This document shows positions 48,040-58,132 of a DNA stretch of 64,000 bases, one piece after another; within the stretch, counting starts at the first letter, position 1, and each line of letters begins with the position of its first letter. The stretch comes from Paenibacillus marchantiophytorum (lineage in GTDB: Bacteria; Bacillota; Bacilli; Paenibacillales; NBRC-103111). The notes under the pieces are model-generated. The model was not told where the DNA came from and ran no database searches. It worked only from the letters and a program-made list of their open reading frames with translations. Made by a program: the position numbers and the translations under genes. The stretch lies in assembly GCF_014640555.1 (NCBI RefSeq), contig NZ_BMHE01000006.1, forward strand, positions 1-64,000, given 5' to 3'.

Positions 48040-48996
48040 TTGAAATATACTACGCTGGCAACGGCTTCAGCAAAAACGGCAGCGACCCGAAGGTCCCCCT
48101 TCGTATCCTCAATGCGCAAGCATTGGGATTTGTACGCGCTCTTACTACCAGTTATAGTTTATTTCATTATTTTCCATTACATCCCGATGTACGGTGTACA
48201 AATCGCATTCAAAGAATTTATCGCCTCTAAAGGAATTAATGGCAGCCCATGGGTCGGTTTCCAGCATTTCGAGAGGTTTTTCGATGGCTTTTACTTCTGG
48301 CGGGTGATTCGAAATACGCTTGGCATCGGTCTGTACGAGCTGATCGTGGGCTTCCCGGTACCGATTATTTTGGCACTCCTCATAAACGAGGTTCAGTCAA
48401 AATCGTTCAAGAAAACGGTGCAAACCGTCACCTACGCCCCCCATTTCCTGTCCACCGTCGTTATGGTCGGCATGCTGCTCATCTTCCTGTCGCCACGCTA
48501 CGGCATCGTCAACACCCTTATCGAATGGCTTGGCGGGGATCAAATCGCCTTTTTGACGGAGCCCGGCTGGTTTAAGACGGTGTATGTATTTTCAGGTGTC
48601 TGGCAGCAGATGGGATGGAGCTCGATCATTTATTTGGCGGCCTTGACCGGTATAGATCCTCAGCAGCATGAAGCAGCTAAGGTCGACGGGGCGAGCCGTT
48701 TGCAGCGAATATGGCATGTTAATCTGCCCGGCATCTTACCGACCATCATCATTTTACTTATCTTGAACGTTGGATCTATCTTGTCCGTTGGCTTCGAGAA
48801 AGTGTTTCTACTGCAGAATCCACTCAACATGGAAGCGTCTGACATCATCTCTACTTACGTCTACCGAAGTGGGATCCTGGAAGCACAATACAGCTTTTCT
48901 GCCGCCGTCGGTCTGTTCAACTCTGTTATTAATTTCTTCATGCTCGTGACCGTCAACTTTATTGCCCGAAAGGCGGGTGAAACGAGTTTATGGTAA
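48040..48996 (+). CDS. LplB-type ABC permease (importer 3)
   Basis: 318 residues from a TTG start, 9 bases behind GGGAGG. Six membrane segments; MYGVQIAFKEFIASKGINGS is the LplB signature and the EAA loop is QQHEAAKVDGASRLQRIWHV near 210-229. The first 25 residues form a basic cytosolic tail. It overlaps the next gene by 7 bases. First gene of a three-gene importer set with a near-consensus cre site upstream. Confidence 0.92.
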   Translation: MKYTTLATASAKTAATRRSPFVSSMRKHWDLYALLLPVIVYFIIFHYIPMYGVQIAFKEFIASKGINGSPWVGFQHFERFFDGFYFWRVIRNTLGIGLYELIVGFPVPIILALLINEVQSKSFKKTVQTVTYAPHFLSTVVMVGMLLIFLSPRYGIVNTLIEWLGGDQIAFLTEPGWFKTVYVFSGVWQQMGWSSIIYLAALTGIDPQQHEAAKVDGASRLQRIWHVNLPGILPTIIILLILNVGSILSVGFEKVFLLQNPLNMEASDIISTYVYRSGILEAQYSFSAAVGLFNSVINFFMLVTVNFIARKAGETSLW

Positions 48997-49874
48997 AGCA
49001 ATCGTTCGGCGACAAAATGTTCGTCTTTATCGTGCACGCTTTGCTCATACTGGTCCTGATCACGGTTCTGTACCCGCTCGTATTCGTGCTCATCGCTTCG
49101 ATCAGCGATCCGGGCAAAGTCGTGAACGGAGAAATTTGGCTATGGCCAGAGGGCATTACGTTTCACGGCTATGAGAAAGTGTTTCGAAACAAAGATATTT
49201 TGACAGGATATGCCAATACCATCCTTTACACTTTGTTAGGGACATGCGTAAATCTCATCATGACGATATGCGCCGCCTATCCACTATCGCGCAAAGAGCT
49301 TTACGGACGCAGCTTCGTTACGGCTTTGTTCGTATTCACGTTGTTTTTTAGCGGCGGGCTTATTCCGACGTATTTGCTTGTCAAAAAGCTCGGTATGGTG
49401 AACACGATGTGGGCGCTTATCATTCCGAATGCGGTGGCTGTCTGGAATATTATCATTATGCGGACGTTTTTTCAGCAAAGTATTCCAGGAGAAATTCAGG
49501 AATCGGCGCAAATTGACGGCTGTAACAACCTTCAAATTTTGCTGCGTATCGTCCTGCCCTTGGCGCTTCCGATCCTCGCCGTCATGACGTTGTTTTACAG
49601 CGTAGCTCACTGGAACTCTTATTTCAATGCACTTATTTATTTGACGGGTCGCGAGAAGTATCCGCTGCAGCTCGTGTTGCGCGAAATTTTGATCCAAAGC
49701 AACATGAAGGATATGGTCGCAAGCGGAGAAGAATCACTCGCAAAAAGCGTTATGGAAGCAGAATCGATCAAATACGCAGTCGTGATCATAGCCAACCTGC
49801 CTGTACTGATGATGTATCCGTTCCTGCAGCGGTATTTCACCAAGGGTCTTACGATCGGTGCGGTGAAGGGTTAA
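48990..49874 (+). CDS. LplC-type ABC permease (importer 3)
   Basis: 294 residues with six membrane segments. LplC signature VFTLFFSGGLIPTYLLVKKL; EAA loop EIQESAQIDGCNNLQILLRI near 168-187; C-terminus RYFTKGLTIGAVKG. The start overlaps the end of the first permease by 7 bases, so translation is coupled. The binding-protein gene follows after about 70 bases. Confidence 0.92.
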   Translation: MVKQSFGDKMFVFIVHALLILVLITVLYPLVFVLIASISDPGKVVNGEIWLWPEGITFHGYEKVFRNKDILTGYANTILYTLLGTCVNLIMTICAAYPLSRKELYGRSFVTALFVFTLFFSGGLIPTYLLVKKLGMVNTMWALIIPNAVAVWNIIIMRTFFQQSIPGEIQESAQIDGCNNLQILLRIVLPLALPILAVMTLFYSVAHWNSYFNALIYLTGREKYPLQLVLREILIQSNMKDMVASGEESLAKSVMEAESIKYAVVIIANLPVLMMYPFLQRYFTKGLTIGAVKG

Positions 49875-49942
49875 TTATTTTTTATGAAAATAATTCGGTA
49901 TTTTGAAAGTTGAAATATACAGCAAAATGGGAGGTCCATCAC

Positions 49943-51553
49943 ATGAACTCAAAAAAAAATGTTACCATATTATTATCGTTCATTTTGTCGATCAACTTGT
50001 TATCCGCTTGCTCCGGAGGCGGGGCGAAAAGTCCTGACGATACGAAAAAACCAGAAGCGGGAATTAGCACAACGGGAATGCCCATTGCACCCGAAAAAAT
50101 AAACCTGAAGATGATCGCCGGCAAAGCACCTACGACCGCTTCCAATTGGAACGATGTCATGCTCTGGCAGGAGTACGAAAAACTGACGAATATTCATGTC
50201 GACTGGGATATGATTCCGGACGAAACCTTGACGGAAAAGCGCAACATCATGCTCGCTGGCGGGAATTATCCCGACGCCTTCTTCACGGCGGGAATTCCTA
50301 CGCCGGACTTGCTCAAATACGGATCACAGGGCACATTCATCAAGCTGAACGATCTAATCGACAAGTATGCACCGAATATCAAAAAGCTTCTGAACGAAAA
50401 TCCGGAGGTGCGCAAAGGGCTAACGATGCCGGACGGCAACATTTACTCGTTCCCAACGGTGTTCGATCCCAAATTTACATCGGTGCTTAGCGGCGGTAAA
50501 GTATGGCTCAAAAAAGAGTGGCTAGATAAGCTCAACCTGAAGGAACCGGAAACGACCGAAGACTTTTACAATATGCTGAAAGCGTTTAAGGAAAAAGACC
50601 CGAACGGTAACGGCCAGGCGGACGAAATTCCATTCCAAAGCGTTGGCTTGCCCGGCATCATCAATTATTTCAAAGGAGCCTGGGGACTCGGCACACGAGG
50701 AAGTCTCCATGCCAATGTTGACATGGATTCTTCAGGTAAGCTAAGATTTATTCCAACGGATCCCAAATACAAGGAAATGCTGCAATATGTGCAGAAGTTG
50801 TACAGCGAAAAGCTGATCGCCGAGGATATTTTCACGATCAAGTCGAACCAGTTTTACGCGACTGGCTCGAAGGGCTTGTACGGCGCAACCCGTACGACAA
50901 GCCCGCAGACGCTGATGAATCAGCCGGGATACATCGGCGCTAACGCGTTGAAAGGGCCTCACGGCGATCAGGTGTACACGGCCGTCGGATCTCCTTTGGC
51001 CGATCCAGGGGCATTCGTCATCACCGACAAAAACAAGCATCCCGAAGCGACTGTACGCTGGATGGACTATTTGTATGGTGAGGAAGGCAGCAAAATGTTC
51101 TTCATGGGCTTCGAGGGCAAGTCGTATGAGAAGACACCCTCTGGCGAACTGCAGTACACGAAGGAAATTACCGCCAATCCGGGTGGCTTAACTTTCGAGC
51201 AGGCGCTTGTTAAATACGTCGTATGGCCGGGCGGCGGTTATCCAAACATGGTGCAGCAAAAGTTTTTCAAAGGCGCCGAATCACTGCCGGAGTCGATCGC
51301 AGCGACGGAAAAGTTCGTGAAGTATATACCGAAGGAGATCTGGCCGACGTTCTCTTATACGGCCGAGGAAAACCAGAAGATGGCCGCTCTCAGCGCCGAT
51401 ATCAATACGTACGTGACGGAGATGAACGCCAAATTCGTCACTAGCAAAACTCCCTTCTCAGAGTGGGACAGCTATGTCGAAACGTTGAAAAAAATGAAGC
51501 TGAACGAATATATGTCCATCTACCAAGCCGCATACGATAGATATAAGAAATAA
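49943..51553 (+). CDS. Solute-binding lipoprotein, LplA type (importer 3)
   Basis: 536 residues from the ATG behind GGGAGG. Signal peptide and lipobox (LLSACSGG), then a linker to about residue 55. The mature protein shows NIMLAGGNYPDAFFTAGIPT, DTLTEKRNI-like lobe 1 features, FIKLNDLIDKYAPNIKKLLN and the C-terminal SEWDSYVETLKKMKLNEY common to these receptors. It may bind an oligosaccharide from plant or fungal cell walls; substrate not deducible. The next gene downstream is a membrane AraC regulator on the same strand. Confidence 0.9.
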   Translation: MNSKKNVTILLSFILSINLLSACSGGGAKSPDDTKKPEAGISTTGMPIAPEKINLKMIAGKAPTTASNWNDVMLWQEYEKLTNIHVDWDMIPDETLTEKRNIMLAGGNYPDAFFTAGIPTPDLLKYGSQGTFIKLNDLIDKYAPNIKKLLNENPEVRKGLTMPDGNIYSFPTVFDPKFTSVLSGGKVWLKKEWLDKLNLKEPETTEDFYNMLKAFKEKDPNGNGQADEIPFQSVGLPGIINYFKGAWGLGTRGSLHANVDMDSSGKLRFIPTDPKYKEMLQYVQKLYSEKLIAEDIFTIKSNQFYATGSKGLYGATRTTSPQTLMNQPGYIGANALKGPHGDQVYTAVGSPLADPGAFVITDKNKHPEATVRWMDYLYGEEGSKMFFMGFEGKSYEKTPSGELQYTKEITANPGGLTFEQALVKYVVWPGGGYPNMVQQKFFKGAESLPESIAATEKFVKYIPKEIWPTFSYTAEENQKMAALSADINTYVTEMNAKFVTSKTPFSEWDSYVETLKKMKLNEYMSIYQAAYDRYKK

Positions 51554-51627
51554 TGGCTTCCAGCATCTGATCCGACAGGGACAGCGGGAAGATAATCGTC
51601 GTATAGATATCGTTCGGGAGGGAGGGG

Positions 51628-53946
51628 TTGCGGTTGATCAGGAGTCAACGGTTTCATCACTTTTTGTTCTCTTACATTTTGGTTGTTGTCCTGTTGCTTG
51701 TCGCCGTAAGCAGCGTCGTGCACCGGAGCTTTTTCGAAACACTGCGCAGCGAGGTGGAGGAATCGACCGTAGCTTCTCTCGCCCAGTTTCGAGATGCTGT
51801 CGATTTGCGTGTTCAGGAAATGAACCGGCTTGCCTCCCAATTGTCCGCAAATCCGCAACTGATGCCTTATACAGCAACTGACGGTGGTTACGGCTCGCTT
51901 CAAGCGGTAGCCGAGTTGGAGCAATATTTGTCTACGAACCTGTTCTTCAGTGACGTTGTTCTCTATTACAAAAAAACGGGTGTTCCGAAACTTTACGCCG
52001 CCAGCGGGACGTACGATATGAACTTGTTTTTTGAAGATATTTACCGATACCGCAACTGGAGCTCCTCTGAATTCATTCGAACGGCCGACACCTTGTCCGC
52101 TCCTTTCATGCGTCCGGTAGAACCGTTATCGTTCAACCGCGTCGCAGAACAACGCGTTGCTACGTACATGGCGCCGATCCCGTTGAATGCGGAAGTCCCT
52201 TATGGCGTTGCGCTGTTTCTTATCCGCGAGGAATCGCTGGCCAGTCTTGCTAAAGGCGTTCTGACCAAATCGAGCGGTATCCTGTTTATATTGAATCAAA
52301 AAGGAGAAGTTATATTTCGGCAGGAGAATGGGGTGTCCGAGCAAACTGGGGATCGTTTGCTTGGAGAAATCCGCAAGATCAATGGACAATATGGTATTGG
52401 CCAGGTGTCAACGAACGGGCGGGAGTTTTCTTTGCTAACACAACAGTCGGGCTTACAGGATTGGTCCTACGCGGTTGCGTTGCCAAACGACCAATGGATG
52501 GGCAAGGTTTCCAACATACGAGGCATCTTTAATACGACGGTTGTTGTTGTGTTTCTGATCGGTATTGCGATGGCGATCGGATTCTCGATCCAACACTATC
52601 GTCCGTTGAGCAGGCTGGCCCAAATCGTATCGAGCCAGTATCGGTCGGGATTATTCCACAAATCCGGCGATGAGATCGACTACATTTCTCGTGCTGTCGG
52701 CCAATTGGCGGAGGAGAAGGAGAGCTTGCAGCATCGGCTTCGCAGTCAAAGCCGGGCGCTTTCGGAACAAATACTGATCTCCCTAATCAAAGGGAGGCTG
52801 AAAACAAAAGCAGAGATCGACGACATGCTTCAGTTTTCAAATCTGAGCCTTGACAAGCCTTATTACGCCGTTATGTTGCTAAGAATCGACGATTACGCCT
52901 CCTTCCGCAAGCAAAATTCCGGTCGGATGCAGGAACTGCTCACGTACGGCTTGATCAAGGCGGTCGAGGAGCTGTCTTTGGAGGCGGGAAGCGGCTTCGG
53001 CACAGAAATGTTAGACGGTCACGGTATAGTGTTTCTCGTGAGCCTGAACGAAGGGTTCGACGATCCGGAAGTACTTCGGGAGCTGGCCGAGAAAGCGAGA
53101 TCGTTTTTCAAGCAATACTTTCGCCTTACCGTTTCGATTGGGCTCGGTGGTATTTATGACGACGTGGCATCCATTTCCAGGTCATACGTGGAAGCAACCC
53201 ATGCATCCCGGCATCGATTCGTGCAGGGCTGCGACAGAGTTTTTTCCTTTGACGAAATCGGCCCGTCTCAAACGAGCGATTATGTATACCCCGTGGAATG
53301 GATTGACCAGTTGGTCAAGGGGATTAAGCAAGGAAACGTCAGTCAGGTCGAGCAGGCGGTACGAGGCGCGTTCAGCCACATCACGGAGGCGAACGTCTCG
53401 GTCGAAGCGGCGGAATGTATCTGCTTCGATATCGTCAACAGCACCATCAAGACGCTCATCGAGCTCGAGCTCGAGCTCGACGACCGACTTGATGAAACGC
53501 TTCAGCAACTGTTCGTACCCCGCTGCGAGACCATGGATGAGTTGGAACATCTCGTCGTAGGCATATGTCTCAAAGTTTGCAAATACGTTACAAAGCAAAA
53601 AGAAAGTAAAAACGTCGTCCTGCTGGAAACGATGAAAGCTTACATTGAGCGTAAATACATGGATCATTCGCTCGACCTTGAAACGATCGCGGGGAAGTTT
53701 GGACTCTCCGGTTCGTATGCGACCCGGTTTTTCAAGGACCAAACGGGCTGCTCGCTAATGCGCTACATCGACTCTCTCCGCATGGAGGAAGCGAAGAGAT
53801 TACTAAAAACAACCGAACTGGCCCTCAAGGAAATCATGGAAGAAGTCGGCTATGTCGATATAACGAACTTCATTCGAAAGTTTAAAAAGGTCGAAGGTGT
53901 GACGCCGATCCAGTACCGCAACCTTACCAGAAGCAGCACAGTATGA
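51628..53946 (+). CDS. Membrane-bound AraC-family regulator (one-component) for importer 3
   Basis: 772 residues. A membrane helix at about 13-33, an extracellular sensor domain to about 290 (dCache-like), a second helix near 300-322, a cytosolic HAMP-like and coiled-coil linker, and an AraC domain at the C-terminus (LDLETIAGKFGLSGSYATRF to FKKVEGVTPIQYRN). There is no kinase or receiver domain, so sensing and DNA binding are in one protein, as in YtdP-type regulators. TTG 51628 and TTG 51634 are both possible starts behind GGGAGGGAGGGG. The middle (LIELELELDDRLDE) is encoded by a GAGCTC repeat. Confidence 0.9.
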   Translation: MRLIRSQRFHHFLFSYILVVVLLLVAVSSVVHRSFFETLRSEVEESTVASLAQFRDAVDLRVQEMNRLASQLSANPQLMPYTATDGGYGSLQAVAELEQYLSTNLFFSDVVLYYKKTGVPKLYAASGTYDMNLFFEDIYRYRNWSSSEFIRTADTLSAPFMRPVEPLSFNRVAEQRVATYMAPIPLNAEVPYGVALFLIREESLASLAKGVLTKSSGILFILNQKGEVIFRQENGVSEQTGDRLLGEIRKINGQYGIGQVSTNGREFSLLTQQSGLQDWSYAVALPNDQWMGKVSNIRGIFNTTVVVVFLIGIAMAIGFSIQHYRPLSRLAQIVSSQYRSGLFHKSGDEIDYISRAVGQLAEEKESLQHRLRSQSRALSEQILISLIKGRLKTKAEIDDMLQFSNLSLDKPYYAVMLLRIDDYASFRKQNSGRMQELLTYGLIKAVEELSLEAGSGFGTEMLDGHGIVFLVSLNEGFDDPEVLRELAEKARSFFKQYFRLTVSIGLGGIYDDVASISRSYVEATHASRHRFVQGCDRVFSFDEIGPSQTSDYVYPVEWIDQLVKGIKQGNVSQVEQAVRGAFSHITEANVSVEAAECICFDIVNSTIKTLIELELELDDRLDETLQQLFVPRCETMDELEHLVVGICLKVCKYVTKQKESKNVVLLETMKAYIERKYMDHSLDLETIAGKFGLSGSYATRFFKDQTGCSLMRYIDSLRMEEAKRLLKTTELALKEIMEEVGYVDITNFIRKFKKVEGVTPIQYRNLTRSSTV

Positions 53947-53960
53947 TTACTGTGCTGCTT
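53930..53960 (+). terminator. Terminator after the membrane AraC gene
   Basis: AGCAGCACAGTA pairs perfectly with its complement, loop TGAT; overlaps the stop codon. No long T-run. Confidence 0.7.
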
Positions 53961-54357
53961 AGTCACACGTCAACTAGTAAGAAATGGAATTTAAAACATA
54001 ACCTCATATTTTATGCAGTTGAAGATAAATTCTGGTAATATCTCGGGACAGTGCTCACTTACAAGAAATATTAGAAGCACATAACTCAATATATCAAAGA
54101 TGTATATTTTATCAATTTAAGGCATCTTAGAATTAGAAGATAATTGAAAAAAACACGATACTCAAATTTCATATCGTGTTTTTTTGTGTTTTATTCACGA
54201 AATTCTGTGACAAAACAATGGGTATCTGAGTACATGCATTCTCAAGCGGACGTCGTCTGCCGAGTGAATACACACGGCAGGTCGTGGGTTTGGATAATTA
54301 ACTTTAGCATTTTCGGAAACTTTGAGGCTTTAGAAGGTGTTTATGGATATGGTGAGT
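53961..54357. other. Intergenic region between importer 3 and 4
   Basis: About 400 bases, AT-rich, no supported gene; a frame at 54144-54380 starts inside a terminator hairpin. At 54145-54188, AAAAACACGATA pairs with TATCGTGTTTTT around an 11-base loop and ends in a T-run; it is probably a bidirectional terminator for the minus-strand regulator gene and the plus-strand side. Confidence 0.55.
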
Positions 54358-55908
54358 TTATCTTCTGCTATAATCCTTAGGACTTACACCAGTATATTTT
54401 TTGAAAATAATAGAAAAATATGAAGGGTCAGGAATTCCAACCTCTTCAGCTACTTCATAAGTTTTTAAATCAGTAGTGCTTAAAAGTTCTTTAGCCTTTT
54501 CTAAACGAACTTTATTAATAGTTTTAGTAACGGTATCACCGGTTTCCTTCTTAAATAGCCTACTTAAATAGCTACTATTAGTGTGTACATAGTCTGAAAG
54601 TATCTTTAGTGTAATGGAACTTTTATAGTTTTCATTAATATACCTCATAGTTTTTATGATTATTAAATTATTTTGTTTTGTTATGATGGCTAGCTTTATT
54701 GAAACCTCAGAAGCTAGTTCAACTATTAGCTGGGAAAGTTTTAAAGCTGAAGTACAAGCTACAATTTGTTTATATATAGGTTGTTCCTCCTTAGTGAAGC
54801 TGGAAAAACTTAAATTATAATTTGAAAGCAAAGCTTGGAAAGCAAAACAAAGATTGATGCCCGTATTTTTTATATAGTCTATAGGCTGCTTAGTAGCTCT
54901 TAGCTGTTCAAATAGTTCAGAAATGAGTCTAGAAAATTCAGGTCCATTTCCTACTTTAATCTCATCTAGGATATTCTCTACAGAAGTATTTGTTGAAAAT
55001 TTTTCTTCATGGCACAAGGAATTGACATAGTTTGAATATATACAAAGGCTATTTTCAGTTTTGTTATAAAACCTAGAAGTAAGGGAGATACTAGTTTCTT
55101 CATAAGCTGTTTTAAGCTCCATAATATTTAAGTGAGGGTTACTAATTCCAATAGAAATAGGGGCGCTTATAAAGCCTTCTAGAGTTCTAAGAATTTCTGA
55201 ACATAGCTCAAACAGGAGATAGGAATTTTCATCCTTGAAAGAGATTAGGGTACCTAACTGGCTTTCCTTTAAGCAGACAGTATAAAAAGTATAGTCCTTG
55301 AAAGCTAAGCTAATCAGCTGTTTTATATCTTCAGCATTTGTATTATGGATTTCAAATAGAAGTACATAATAGGAAGTTAAATTTAATTCAAGCTCGTTAG
55401 CTTTGTCTGCAATAGCGCTGTTTGTTTTTATTACTCCATCAAAGACATCCTTAATAAATTTTTCTCTTAAAGCTTCTGAGTAATCAATAATTTTATTTTT
55501 AAGTAAGCTAAGGCTATAGTCTACTTCTACTGCAGCAAGCAGCTGTGCCTTAGCTTTTGTTACTGCAGCAATCAGTTGCACTGGTTCTGTTGGCTTAAGG
55601 ACAAAGTCTACTACATTATATTTAAGGGCCGCTTGAGCATAGGAGAAGTCAGTATAACCTGTTAAAATTATGACCTTTATCGGCAGAACCTTTTCGTGAA
55701 TATATTTTGCTAATTCTATTCCATTCATTCCAGGCATTTTAACATCTGTAACTATTATTTCAGGAGCTAGCTCTTGGATTTTTTCTATAGCCTCTAACCC
55801 ATTAATTGCCTCCCCAACTACTTCACAGTCTGCAGAAGCCCATGCTACAAAATTAACTAAACCAAGTCTGATAGCCCGTTCATCATCTACAATTAATACC
55901 TTATGCAT
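54358..55908 (-). CDS. YesN-type response regulator (importer 4)
   Basis: 516 residues. Receiver domain with Asp near 55 (IVTDVKMPGMNG) and lysine in DFVLKPTEPVQL; long middle domain; C-terminal AraC domain (TLKILSDYVHTNSSYLSRLF to FKKYTGVSPKDY). AAAGGAGAACTTAATA precedes the ATG, which overlaps the sensor kinase stop by 8 bases. Base composition is clearly more AT-rich than in importers 2 and 3. It is predicted to control the divergent binding-protein operon. Confidence 0.92.
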   Translation of the reverse strand: MHKVLIVDDERAIRLGLVNFVAWASADCEVVGEAINGLEAIEKIQELAPEIIVTDVKMPGMNGIELAKYIHEKVLPIKVIILTGYTDFSYAQAALKYNVVDFVLKPTEPVQLIAAVTKAKAQLLAAVEVDYSLSLLKNKIIDYSEALREKFIKDVFDGVIKTNSAIADKANELELNLTSYYVLLFEIHNTNAEDIKQLISLAFKDYTFYTVCLKESQLGTLISFKDENSYLLFELCSEILRTLEGFISAPISIGISNPHLNIMELKTAYEETSISLTSRFYNKTENSLCIYSNYVNSLCHEEKFSTNTSVENILDEIKVGNGPEFSRLISELFEQLRATKQPIDYIKNTGINLCFAFQALLSNYNLSFSSFTKEEQPIYKQIVACTSALKLSQLIVELASEVSIKLAIITKQNNLIIIKTMRYINENYKSSITLKILSDYVHTNSSYLSRLFKKETGDTVTKTINKVRLEKAKELLSTTDLKTYEVAEEVGIPDPSYFSIIFKKYTGVSPKDYSRR

Positions 55909-57643
55909 TATTAAGTTCTCCTTTATCTAATGGAATTCTAACTATGACTTCAGTTCCTTTACCTAATTCACTGGTGATATTTATTCCATAGTTTTCACCA
56001 TACAAAAGCTGTATACGTTTATTTGAGTTATATAATCCTATACTTACATGTTTTTCACTTTTTAAGGTAGTAAGCTTATTTGTTTCAAAACCAGCTCCAT
56101 TATCCAGTATTTCAATTTGTATTCCCTCAGAATAGAACCTAAAGTTAATAGTAAGCAAGCCCTTGCTAAGTTTCTCTTCAAGTCCGTGGATTATTGCATT
56201 TTCTACTAAGGGCTGAATACAAAGTTTAGGAAGATAGTAGGATGAAATGGAACTGTCATCTACATTAACCTTACTTTCAAACCTATCTTTGAAGCGGCTA
56301 TGTTGGATGGAAAGGTAAAATTGTATATATTGGAGCTCTTCTTCTATGGTTATTTTTTCCTTGCCACTTAGGGAAAGGTTAGCGCGCAAAAAGGACGCTA
56401 AGGGGGAGATAATTTCGTTTATTTCTTTATTTCCTGCGGCTCTAGCATGCCAACTAATGGTATCTAGTACGTTAAAGAGAAAATGAGGATTAATTTGCGC
56501 TTGTAAGGACATTAATTCAGCTTTCGTTAAAAGTAATTGCTTTATATATACATCATTTATAAGATACTGAATTTCATCTGTCATTTTATTAAAGGTCTCT
56601 GATAATTGCCTAAGCTCTAAAGCTTTATAACTAGGCATTTTAGTTGCATAGTTTCCTTTTCTAATATGATTTATATTCTTCATTAAATCCTTAATAGGTT
56701 TGGAGATTTTAGCTGAAAGCAAAATAGTAAGCACTAAGAATAGTAGTAGAATTAGAGCGATTACTTCAATATATCTTAAAAGATCCTCTGAAAACTTAGA
56801 AAATACCTGCTTTTTCGAGACAGAGATACTGGAGATAAAGTTATATTTTTCTATTGGTTTAGCCATGGTCAAATAAATTTCTCCCTTACTAGTTACTTCC
56901 TTTAATTCAGTAGAAGAGCCCTCGACTAGGTTAGCATTTATTTTTTTGCCTAGCATACTAGTGTCGGTATGAAGCAAAACTTCCTTGTTTTTATTAACAA
57001 GGATGGCTTGGGCACCTTTATATTGAGTAATATCTTTAAAGTTTTTCGATAGAATTTGCACATCTATGGCAAAAATAATTGTGCCAATATGCTCTAAAGA
57101 GTATTCACTTTTCATGTTTTTAACTAAGTAAAGGGTTTCATCTTTTTCAGTAGGGGGTATAATTTGAGTTGCCTCAAGCTGTAAGGAGCTTTCCTGGTAA
57201 GCCTTTACATTATGTTGAAGAGAAACCTCCGTAGTTAAACTATTATGTTCAATGTGGTAATGGGCGTTTTTACTATCAAATATATATACAGATTTTATTA
57301 GCTGTGCATCCCACAAGTAGTTATAGATAAGTAAATAAGACAATTGTTTTTCGATGTTGGTTTTTTGCATGGCTTGATGAACTTCCTCAAAGTTTGGAGA
57401 TTCTTTATCTAAATTATCTCTAATTAAAGGGTTGGACATGAAAAATAGTAAGGTTGAATCTATAGTATCAAATTGCGCTTTCAGATTATTATTGGTTTGA
57501 TTTAAAATCTGAGAAAGTTCCCTTTCTGCATTAGATCTTAGGGTATTTGACATCGTAAAATAAAAATACCCGCCAGTTACAGAGGTAATAAGTATTACAA
57601 TAAAGGTTATAAGAAGAAAAAGCTTAAATCTAATCGTATTCAT
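55901..57643 (-). CDS. YesM-type sensor histidine kinase (importer 4)
   Basis: 580 residues from an ATG behind GCGAGGTG; the frame is open 17 codons further upstream. Membrane segments near 8-28 and 277-300 flank an extracellular domain. HAMP follows, then the kinase with phosphoacceptor His near 387 (QAQINPHFLFNVLDTISW) and VENAIIHGLEEK, DNGAGFETNK and IGLYNSNKRI of the ATPase. It overlaps the response regulator by 8 bases. AT-rich, as its neighbours. Confidence 0.92.
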   Translation of the reverse strand: MNTIRFKLFLLITFIVILITSVTGGYFYFTMSNTLRSNAERELSQILNQTNNNLKAQFDTIDSTLLFFMSNPLIRDNLDKESPNFEEVHQAMQKTNIEKQLSYLLIYNYLWDAQLIKSVYIFDSKNAHYHIEHNSLTTEVSLQHNVKAYQESSLQLEATQIIPPTEKDETLYLVKNMKSEYSLEHIGTIIFAIDVQILSKNFKDITQYKGAQAILVNKNKEVLLHTDTSMLGKKINANLVEGSSTELKEVTSKGEIYLTMAKPIEKYNFISSISVSKKQVFSKFSEDLLRYIEVIALILLLFLVLTILLSAKISKPIKDLMKNINHIRKGNYATKMPSYKALELRQLSETFNKMTDEIQYLINDVYIKQLLLTKAELMSLQAQINPHFLFNVLDTISWHARAAGNKEINEIISPLASFLRANLSLSGKEKITIEEELQYIQFYLSIQHSRFKDRFESKVNVDDSSISSYYLPKLCIQPLVENAIIHGLEEKLSKGLLTINFRFYSEGIQIEILDNGAGFETNKLTTLKSEKHVSIGLYNSNKRIQLLYGENYGINITSELGKGTEVIVRIPLDKGELNNA

Positions 57644-57829
57644 AACAGCACCTCGCATAAGGAATGCATAGTAATTCGACATAGCTTTTACCAATCCTTT
57701 TTCCTTATAAATAGGGTAAAATTAATAAAAGAAAGTAAAAATAAAAAAAAAATTTATTTGTAAGTAAAGGTCTTCTGAATTTTCAAAAAACTAGGCAATA
57801 AAAGTAAAAGTTTAAAGCATTTTACTCAA

Positions 57830-57858
57830 TTAACTTCAGGCTTAAAATTTTCTATAAT
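57830..57858 (+). promoter_or_regulatory. Candidate promoter of the importer 4 operon
   Basis: TTAACT at 57830-57835 and TATAAT at 57853-57858 are 17 bp apart, sigma-A-like with a weak -35. It reads towards the binding-protein gene, 275 bases upstream of its start, so the leader would include the duplicated segment. The sensor/regulator promoter must lie in the same AT-rich interval on the other strand. Confidence 0.5.
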
Positions 57859-57866
57859 AAACTCAA

Positions 57867-58080
57867 CTTGAAAATATAGGGGGATACAGATAAAACAAAC
57901 CAGAAAAAGAATCTTAGCAGCGTTGGTTTGCTGAGCAATGACATTAAACTTAAGGGATTGTTACGCAAAAGACGGACAGCGCTTTCATTTGTACAGCTAC
58001 TAGCACACCAATGGGGAGAGGGTATAACTCTAGAAGCAGAAGAAATACCAGGAGAGGATGCTTATCCTCAGAAAATGAAT
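57867..58080 (+). repeat. Degenerate partial copy of the 5' end of the binding-protein gene
   Basis: The first part (57867-58010) repeats the leader and codons 1-35 of the gene at 58133, starting GAAAATATAGGGGG and running to CAGCTACTAGCACA, with many substitutions and loss of the ATG and of the open frame. The second part (58010-58080) repeats a piece about 110 bases further into the gene (GGGAGAGGGTATAACTCTAG to CAGAAAATGAA). The intervening codons are deleted. Then comes the true leader with AGGAGGAAATATAA. A dead copy from an old tandem duplication. Confidence 0.75.
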
Positions 58081-58132
58081 AATGGTTCTGGTTGGCGAGA
58101 ACCTGAGACTGAAAATATAGGAGGAAATATAA

